Assembly: GCA_041749475.1 (NCBI GenBank)
Contig: JBGTBD010000059.1
Span: 1-18,583 of the forward strand
Direction: 5' to 3'
DNA length: 18,583 bases
Source: JBGTBD01 sp041749475
GTDB lineage: Bacteria > Pseudomonadota > Alphaproteobacteria > Rickettsiales > UBA998
A model generated the notes under the pieces. That model did not search any database, was not told the DNA's origin, and was given only the letters and a program-made list of their open reading frames with translations. The translations under genes and the position numbers were made by a program. Each line of letters opens with the position of its first letter. The first letter of the stretch is position 1. Of the stretch, positions 14,310 through 18,583 are shown piece after piece.

Positions 14310-14717
14310 TTACTTAGCGACGCGGGTCATTTCCTGCATGGATTCAGCTGCGCGCTTATTGATCATCTCGCATGCTTCGAAGCAGGATTTATATACCGTC
14401 TCACACAATTCGCGGCTACCGGTGACCATCGACTCATACATATTACGCGCGAAGTCGGCTTGGCGAGCGGTGTTGGTCTCGGGTGATTTGGAAGTCATCA
14501 TGTCTTTGGTGACGCTGATGTAGCCTTCGACGCAATCCTTCATCACTTCCGTCTGGCGACGGGAGGCGGCCTGCACACCTTCGACCACAGTCTGACCTGC
14601 GGTGGACATGACTTCTATCGTGCGGCGCTGCGAGGATAACATGCTGTTCATGTCAATCATCGGTGCACGGAAATCAGAGAACATTTTCATGAAATCGCCA
14701 TATTGATTTTTAGCCAT
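14310..14717 (-). CDS. Phasin-family protein
   Basis: The 135-aa protein is almost wholly helical and amphipathic, with the phasin pattern of regularly spaced hydrophobic and charged residues ('KNQYGDFMKMFSDFRAPMID', 'AGQTVVEGVQAASRRQTEVM', 'ARQADFARNMYESMVTGSRE'). Phasins coat polyhydroxyalkanoate granules; others with this domain act as general helical stress or surface-active proteins. No PHA synthase is in the window, so a PHA role is only suggested. I chose ATG 14717, as AGGAGTG lies 6 nt upstream; a GTG 9 nt earlier overlaps that site. A strong-looking promoter (14772-14801) and the terminator at 14262-14287 fit a well-expressed single gene. Confidence 0.85.
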   Translation of the reverse strand: MAKNQYGDFMKMFSDFRAPMIDMNSMLSSQRRTIEVMSTAGQTVVEGVQAASRRQTEVMKDCVEGYISVTKDMMTSKSPETNTARQADFARNMYESMVTGSRELCETVYKSCFEACEMINKRAAESMQEMTRVAK

Positions 14718-14771
14718 ACTATACACTCCTTGCTGTACTCAACATTATACCTTAGCGGGTTGCTAATGGCA

Positions 14772-14801
14772 TTATTATGCACACCCGGTAAGAAAGGTCA
14801 A
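14772..14801 (-). promoter_or_regulatory. Candidate promoter of the phasin gene
   Basis: On the minus strand TTGACC (14796-14801), an 18-nt spacer and TAATAA (14772-14777; ATAATA with a 17-nt spacer is equally possible) lie about 55 nt before the ATG. It is the best match to the sigma-70-type consensus in the window. A second TATAAT lies closer to the gene without a good -35. Confidence 0.55.
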
Positions 14802-14841
14802 GCACTTTTGTGCGGCGCACCATAACGCACCGCTTCCATGG

Positions 14842-15669
14842 TTAGTTTTTAGCGGATAATGCACGCGAGCGAACGAGGGCCGCTTCGACTGCATCATGGA
14901 GTAACGGCAGCAATCCGGAAGGATGCATTAAACGCTCCAAAGCGGCTTCCGTCGTGCCTCCAGGGCTGGTCACCTGTTTGCGTAACGCATCCAGAGGTTC
15001 ATTTTGGCACACCGCCATTTCGGCGCTGCCATGTACCGTGTGGAGGACTAATTTACGGGCCATCTGTTCGTCGATTCCCATGTCCATCGCGGCGCGCATC
15101 AGGCATTCCATGAAATAGAATACATACGCCGGGCCGCTACCCGAAACGGCAGTGACGGCGTGCATCATTTCCTCGTCCTTTATCCAGAGGGACATGCCGG
15201 CCATATCGGTCAATTGCTGGGCGAGTTCGCGATCTTCGGTTTTGCAGTGCGGTGTCGCGAATAAGGCGCTGACGCCGAGGCCGACCATAGCGGGCGTGTT
15301 GGGCATGATGCGGATGATACGTGCATCCTGTCCCAGCTCCGGTTGGTAGAATGCGGTCTCCTTACCAGCGGCGATGGTCATGTACAAAGGGCGCGTGCCG
15401 TACGCGTCACGATAGCGCGGAAGGATATCGCCCAGCACTTGCGGTTTGACGGCGAAGATGACAGCGTCCGGTTCGCCGATTTCGTCGAGGCCCAGATCGG
15501 GAGAAAAGCCCAGCACCTGATGCACTGATGCGACAGGGGGAAGTTGTGGCAAGTTCTGCTCGATGATGGCGATGGCGTAAGGGTGGATGGATTGGCCGCA
15601 CCAATTCTCGAGCAGTGCGCTGCCCATCCGGCCACAGCCGACCAGCATCAGTTTCGTCTTGCCGCTCAT
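14842..15669 (-). CDS. proC: Pyrroline-5-carboxylate reductase
   Basis: ProC reduces pyrroline-5-carboxylate to proline with NAD(P)H, the last step of proline synthesis, in the cytoplasm. The 275-aa protein opens with a Rossmann motif ('LMLVGCGRMGSALLENW', residues about 7-23). It continues with 'AVIFAVKPQVLGDILP' (about 69-84), 'RIMPNTPAMVGLGVSAL' (about 119-135) and 'AVSGSGPAYVFYFMECLMRA', and has the P5CR signature 'LRKQVTSPGGTTEAAL' (about 228-243). All are intact and length is normal. The ATG overlaps the ybjN stop by 4 nt (ATGA), so the two are translationally coupled. The stop is followed by no obvious terminator. Confidence 0.96.
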   Translation of the reverse strand: MSGKTKLMLVGCGRMGSALLENWCGQSIHPYAIAIIEQNLPQLPPVASVHQVLGFSPDLGLDEIGEPDAVIFAVKPQVLGDILPRYRDAYGTRPLYMTIAAGKETAFYQPELGQDARIIRIMPNTPAMVGLGVSALFATPHCKTEDRELAQQLTDMAGMSLWIKDEEMMHAVTAVSGSGPAYVFYFMECLMRAAMDMGIDEQMARKLVLHTVHGSAEMAVCQNEPLDALRKQVTSPGGTTEAALERLMHPSGLLPLLHDAVEAALVRSRALSAKN

Positions 15670-16169
15670 GCCATGCCGAACGTATCGAACATCGCGAATT
15701 TGATGGCGTCCTGCGGCGTCTGCCCGGCCCAGAGGACGGACTGGAATGCGGGATAGAAACGTTCACATTCTTCAATGGCGATGTCGAGCAACTCTTCCAG
15801 CTGTGCTTGTGGAACGGATTTTGTGCCGCGCAACAACAGCGAATGACGGAAGGTGACCGTACCGTCCTCGGCGCAAATATCGAAATGACCGATCCACATG
15901 CGTTCGTTGATCATCAGCACCAGCGGGAAAATCTGCGTGTAGTGGGTGCTGGGCACTTTAAGGTCATAGGAGCAGGAGAACATTACGGCTTCGAGTTCTG
16001 GCTGCCAGGTGAACCAGATACGGAAATTGCACCATTTGCCGCTGACTTCGGCGACCAGCTCATCTTCTATCGGGCGGTCGAATGCCCATTCGCGGCTGGT
16101 GATGATGGATTCGGCAATATCGAGCGGATTGGAGGAAAATACGGGTTCATTCATCAACATGGCGGCCAT
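15666..16169 (-). CDS. YbjN-domain protein
   Basis: The 167-aa product matches the YbjN family of proteobacteria: 'ITSREWAFDRPIEDELVAEV' (residues about 23-42), 'GKWCNFRIWFTWQPELEAVM' (about 44-63) and 'LLRGTKSVPQAQLEELLDIA' (about 112-131). The fold is related to type III secretion chaperones. Function is unsettled, with proposed roles in stress response and motility in enterobacteria. It is soluble and has no signal peptide. ATG 16169 is supported by AGGAG 7 nt upstream; in-frame ATGs at 16160 and 16154 are less well placed. ybjN directly before proC is a repeated arrangement in alphaproteobacteria. A stretch with two overlapping inverted repeats lies in its leader. Confidence 0.9.
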   Translation of the reverse strand: MAAMLMNEPVFSSNPLDIAESIITSREWAFDRPIEDELVAEVSGKWCNFRIWFTWQPELEAVMFSCSYDLKVPSTHYTQIFPLVLMINERMWIGHFDICAEDGTVTFRHSLLLRGTKSVPQAQLEELLDIAIEECERFYPAFQSVLWAGQTPQDAIKFAMFDTFGMA

Positions 16170-16197
16170 TCACTCACTCCTAGGTGTATGAGTTTTT

Positions 16198-16224
16198 GGG
16201 TGGAACACCCACTACTAATAGTGG
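16198..16224 (-). promoter_or_regulatory. Two overlapping inverted repeats in the ybjN-proC leader
   Basis: Read on the minus strand: CCACTA-TTAG-TAGTGG, then GGGTG-TTC-CACCC followed by five A. The two stems share 2 nt and so exclude each other. It is 29-55 nt upstream of the ybjN ATG. The following A run means it is no terminator on the minus strand. It could be an operator or a weak switch. The rest of the 139-nt gap holds no gene. Confidence 0.25.
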
Positions 16225-16308
16225 CTACTCTTCTCCTTTCATGCCATGAAAAAATGCGTCGTGCTACAAAATTTAGTGGAAAATAGCACTTGTGTTCCCA
16301 AATATATA

Positions 16309-16701
16309 CTATCGCTGGTATGGTGCGAGCGACTCAAGTTCGCGCAGGGTTTCATCCAGCGTGTCGGCGATACGGGCGAGCTTCTCCTCAGCGAAATCCC
16401 GTGAGGCTTCACCCATCCGTCCCACCAGTAGCTCCAGTTGACGGCATTGCTCGGCAAGACGCGTTGCCCCTACCTGGCGGCTGGCGGATTTGATGGAATG
16501 GACAGTGCGGTGAAGCGTCTCCCATTCACGCGCGGTGAGACAATGGCGCAGTTCACGCAGAGCATCCTTGCAGAACGCGGCATAGGTGGCCAGTGCCATG
16601 CTGGTACTATCCTTCATCAGGGCACAAAAATCCGCGAAGCCTTCCCCGTCCAGCAATGGCAACTCGACAAGCGCGTGGGGAGGGGGTAGAGAAGCATCCA
16701 T
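16309..16701 (-). CDS. Histidine phosphotransfer (HPt) domain protein
   Basis: A 130-aa four-helix HPt protein that would relay a phosphoryl group between a hybrid kinase and a response regulator. The signature is 'LHRTVHSIKSASRQVGATRL' (residues 63-82) with His68 as acceptor; the usual form is H-x-LKG-sa--iGa--l, and the usual KG is KS here. The C-terminal helices ('CRQLELLVGRMGEASRDFAE') complete the bundle. No catalytic domain is present. I chose ATG 16701; the frame is open to 16758, but those residues would overlap the divergent methyltransferase. GAGGGGG sits only 2 nt before the ATG, and a TTGTAT/TATCAT promoter leaves almost no leader. Its kinase and regulator partners are not nearby. 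Confidence 0.87.
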   Translation of the reverse strand: MDASLPPPHALVELPLLDGEGFADFCALMKDSTSMALATYAAFCKDALRELRHCLTAREWETLHRTVHSIKSASRQVGATRLAEQCRQLELLVGRMGEASRDFAEEKLARIADTLDETLRELESLAPYQR

Positions 16702-16710
16702 GACCCCCTC

Positions 16711-16739
16711 ATGATACAATCTATGAGTGTATAATACAA
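16711..16739 (-). promoter_or_regulatory. Candidate promoter of the HPt gene
   Basis: On the minus strand TTGTAT (16734-16739), a 17-nt spacer and TATCAT (16711-16716), ending 9 nt before the ATG. The transcript would have a leader of about 3 nt or none. Confidence 0.4.
16730..16735 (+). promoter_or_regulatory. Candidate -10 element of the PrmA-like gene
   Basis: A perfect TATAAT 17 nt before the GTG at 16753. It overlaps the -35 of the divergent HPt promoter, so the two could compete. No -35 or Shine-Dalgarno is evident; the leader would be about 11 nt. Confidence 0.4.
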
Positions 16740-16752
16740 CCGTGATATTTGT

Positions 16753-17307
16753 GTGCAAGAAACGGAACTAGAGATCGAATGGGATGGGCGCACGGGTTCG
16801 GACGGGCATATCACCACGCAATTGATACTGGAGATGATGCGCGAAGCGGTAGGGCATATCCAGCCCCATACGGCTCTCGATCTGGGGTGCGGCTCAGGGG
16901 TATTAGGACTTTCGGCGGCACGGCTCTTTGGATGTCGGGTCATCGGCGTAGATATTGCCGAGACTGCGGTGGCGCTAACGGAACGTAATATTGTTCGTAA
17001 TGGGATGGAAGCGCAGATGATGGTACTGCGAGCGGATGGGTGCAAGGACGGGCGCATCCAACGCGCCGCACCGTTCGATCTTATCCTGTGCAATATCCTT
17101 GCGACGGTAATCCTCGGCATAGCGCAGGATATGGTGAAGGTGCTGGCGCGGGAAGGGTATCTGATGCTATCAGGCATCCAGCCGTGGCAGGTGGATGAGG
17201 TGCGGGATCATTTCATGCAGCTGGGTATGATCGTCACGGCGGAATTCCAGCATGACGAATGGGCCTGCCTGCTGTTATATAAGCCTATGGAGGCAGGACA
17301 TGGATAA
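16753..17307 (+). CDS. Short PrmA-like (ribosomal protein L11 methyltransferase) class I methyltransferase
   Basis: The 184 residues align with the C-terminal catalytic part of PrmA: 'SDGHITTQLILEMM' (16-29, like GTGxHxTT), motif I 'ALDLGCGSGVLGLSAARLFG' (41-60), 'GVDIAETAV' (65-73), 'FDLILCNILATVI' (108-120, with the PrmA NILA) and 'GYLMLSGIQPWQVDEV' (135-150). PrmA is normally about 290 aa, with an N-terminal domain that holds L11; that domain is absent here. A stop codon (TAA, 16732-16734) upstream in frame and the divergent HPt gene rule out a missed 5' part. Either this is a minimal PrmA or a methyltransferase with another target. The start is GTG, without a Shine-Dalgarno. The gene overlaps pgsA by 8 nt. 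Confidence 0.8.
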   Translation: MQETELEIEWDGRTGSDGHITTQLILEMMREAVGHIQPHTALDLGCGSGVLGLSAARLFGCRVIGVDIAETAVALTERNIVRNGMEAQMMVLRADGCKDGRIQRAAPFDLILCNILATVILGIAQDMVKVLAREGYLMLSGIQPWQVDEVRDHFMQLGMIVTAEFQHDEWACLLLYKPMEAGHG

Positions 17308-17851
17308 ACGTGCTATTCCGAATATGCTTACCGTAGGGCGGATGGCGATTATCCCCGTATTCGTCGGCTGTTACTGGCTGCCCGCGCCGTGCAACCATGT
17401 CGCGATGTTAGTGCTGTTCCTGCTCGCGAGCGTAACCGACTGGGCGGACGGGTATCTGGCGCGGAAATGGAGCGCGACGTCCGACATGGGGCGGATGCTC
17501 GACCCGGTGGCGGATAAATTACTGGTGGCGGCGGCGTTGATTATCCTCGCGGTGCAAGGTATTGCGCCGATGCTGGCGGTGCTGCTTATCCTGCTTCGGG
17601 AGTTGATGGTGTCAGGCCTACGAGAGTCGCTGGCGGGGAAAGGGTTTTCCTTGCCGGTCACCTTCATCGCTAAATGCAAGACGGCGTTACAGATGGTAGC
17701 CATTATCCTACTGATTGCCTTGCCGTTGCTGCAGATGCCTGAATTATGGGAGTGGTTCCGTGGAGTGTTATGGATAGCAGCGTTGCTCACCGCATACACG
17801 GGAGCGGAATATCTCCTCCAAGCGATACGGTTCCTACGGCTTAAAGCCTGA
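17300..17851 (+). CDS. pgsA: CDP-diacylglycerol--glycerol-3-phosphate 3-phosphatidyltransferase
   Basis: PgsA makes phosphatidylglycerol phosphate, the committed step toward phosphatidylglycerol and cardiolipin, in the inner membrane. The start 'AIPNMLTVGRMAIIPVFV' is typical of the family. The CDP-alcohol phosphatidyltransferase signature D-x2-DG-x2-AR-x8-G-x3-D-x3-D is complete in 'DWADGYLARKWSATSDMGRM' followed by LDPVADK (residues about 51-77). Several membrane helices follow, and 'LRELMVSGLRESLAGKG' is the usual cytoplasmic loop. The 183-aa length is normal. ATG 17300 was chosen because GGAGG lies 6 nt upstream and the conserved N-terminus begins there. It overlaps the PrmA-like gene by 8 nt, so the two are probably one operon. 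Confidence 0.96.
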   Translation: MDKRAIPNMLTVGRMAIIPVFVGCYWLPAPCNHVAMLVLFLLASVTDWADGYLARKWSATSDMGRMLDPVADKLLVAAALIILAVQGIAPMLAVLLILLRELMVSGLRESLAGKGFSLPVTFIAKCKTALQMVAIILLIALPLLQMPELWEWFRGVLWIAALLTAYTGAEYLLQAIRFLRLKA

Positions 17852-17866
17852 TTAAGCAATGCCGTC

Positions 17867-17872
17867 TATACT
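17867..17872 (+). promoter_or_regulatory. Candidate -10 element of the Alg8-like gene
   Basis: TATACT ends 6 nt before the ATG at 17879, again predicting a leaderless start. The GGGGA between them is too close to the ATG for normal ribosome binding. No clear -35. Confidence 0.3.
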
Positions 17873-17878
17873 GGGGAC

Positions 17879-18583
17879 ATGCAGATTTTTCCTGATCGTC
17901 CCCAGCCCGGAGAACGGACGCGCCGTATTATCGGCAGTGTGTGTTATCTCGTTGCGGGGGTATTGCTGGCGGGTGTCATCGTCCGCTGGTTCATGGAAGC
18001 TCCTGCGTCCCCCAATGTTCAGCCATCATTACCTGTGCACGGGCTCATCGCCATCGGTATCATCGGCGGGTGGCGGTATAGCTGGTGGATTCTCAATTTC
18101 ATCCGGGCGCATGTGTATGGTAAGCGCGTCTTCCCTCGATTGCGCGCACAGGCGACGGCCTGTTGGGAAGCGGGTGCGCGGCCTGAGTATGTGCATTTCC
18201 TCCTCACCACCTATCATGAACGCGAAGAGGTAACATCGCGTGTGCTCGATGCATTGCAGCGCGAGATTTCAGCGTGCGGGGTGCGGGCGACGGTGTGGAT
18301 GGCGTTGGGGCATCCGGATGATGCGGTGATGGTCGATGCATGGCAGAGGACGCGTCCCGAAGCGGTATTCAATTTGATCCCAGTAGGGGAAACGCAGCCC
18401 GGAAAACGAGGCGCGCTAGGGGCATTGCTGCGCGCGGTGCAGGAGGGCGGAGGTCGACCGGGTGACCTTCTGTGTCTGATGGACGGGGATACGGTATTGG
18501 GTGAGGGGAGTCTGATGCCCGTGCTGTCCTGCTTCCTTGCCGATACAACGTTGCAGGCGGTGACGACCAATGAGGAACCATAC
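17879..18583 (+). CDS. Alg8-like family 2 glycosyltransferase (mannuronan-synthase-like), N-terminal part, runs off the window
   Basis: A continuous frame of 235 codons reaches the window edge. Two membrane helices (residues about 17-38 and 54-75) come first, the second with 'IIGGWRYSWWILNFIRAHVY', which matches the 'GIWRYS...HFVR' segment of Alg8. The cytoplasmic domain follows with 'YVHFLLTTYHEREEVTSRVL' (about 104-123), 'GKRGALGALLRAV' (175-187), the UDP/GDP-sugar-binding 'LMDGDTVLGEGSL' (200-212; DxD Asp202/Asp204) and 'AVTTNEE' (227-233), like 'GLTTNE' of Alg8. Alg8 polymerises GDP-mannuronic acid into alginate at the inner membrane, with Alg44 as c-di-GMP receptor. The product here may be another polysaccharide. 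It begins 27 nt after pgsA. The catalytic QxxRW-type region lies beyond the edge. Confidence 0.8.
   Translation, partial: MQIFPDRPQPGERTRRIIGSVCYLVAGVLLAGVIVRWFMEAPASPNVQPSLPVHGLIAIGIIGGWRYSWWILNFIRAHVYGKRVFPRLRAQATACWEAGARPEYVHFLLTTYHEREEVTSRVLDALQREISACGVRATVWMALGHPDDAVMVDAWQRTRPEAVFNLIPVGETQPGKRGALGALLRAVQEGGGRPGDLLCLMDGDTVLGEGSLMPVLSCFLADTTLQAVTTNEEPY

Noticed and set aside
15615..16286. 223-aa plus-strand open frame
   Set aside because: Antisense to ybjN and the start of proC, both of which have clear family motifs and ribosome sites.
17859..18233. 124-aa plus-strand open frame
   Set aside because: Overlaps the Alg8-like gene in another frame; the frame from 17879 has DGDT and other family motifs and stays open to the window edge.

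Overview
The window looks like ordinary chromosome from an alphaproteobacterium. Support comes from the gene set (RlmN, malate synthase A, SecB, a Tim44/TimA-like protein, MltA, Smr, a phasin, YbjN next to ProC, PgsA) and above all from the order secB / Tim44-like / mltA / smr, which recurs in that class. I cannot fix the genus. The envelope genes (PagL-like deacylase, Alg8-like glycosyltransferase, YihY/BrkB) indicate a Gram-negative diderm. I see no tRNA, rRNA, CRISPR array, transposase or phage module.

Layout. Positions 1-330 are the end of rlmN. A 461-aa protein (384-1769) follows that I read as a divergent HD-superfamily phosphohydrolase; it faces a small unknown gene and yihY on the minus strand (1772-3206). 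Malate synthase A (3313-4920) is divergent from yihY. Downstream is a PhoB-box-like direct repeat, then a small membrane/coiled-coil gene (5015-5450) whose frame breaks at a run of eight G. A PagL-like lipid A deacylase (minus), an O-methyltransferase and a large unknown protein (6953-8551) come next, then an 84-aa gene and a palindromic intergenic element.

The central block is secB (minus) divergent from a tight plus-strand run: Tim44-like, mltA, smr, OmpR-type response regulator, EnvZ-type sensor kinase (9660-14036). The last four genes overlap end to end. This run ends at a stem-loop repeat cluster and a bidirectional terminator, which also serves the phasin gene on the other strand. A ybjN-proC pair with a 4-nt overlap and an HPt phosphotransfer protein follow on the minus strand. 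The HPt gene is divergent from a short PrmA-like methyltransferase that overlaps pgsA. The window closes inside an Alg8-like (mannuronan-synthase-like) glycosyltransferase that runs off the right edge.

The points most worth a second look are: a recurring -10-like hexamer placed 6-7 nt before start codons that lack a Shine-Dalgarno, suggesting many leaderless mRNAs; the PrmA-like enzyme without its usual N-terminal domain; the Alg8-like gene beside pgsA; the HD-type enzyme; the frameshift at a G8 tract behind a possible Pho box; and a two-component system fused by overlaps to a murein-hydrolase/Smr operon. Nothing here is clearly a new multi-gene defence or mobile system. All statements rest on reading the sequence and family knowledge; no search was run.
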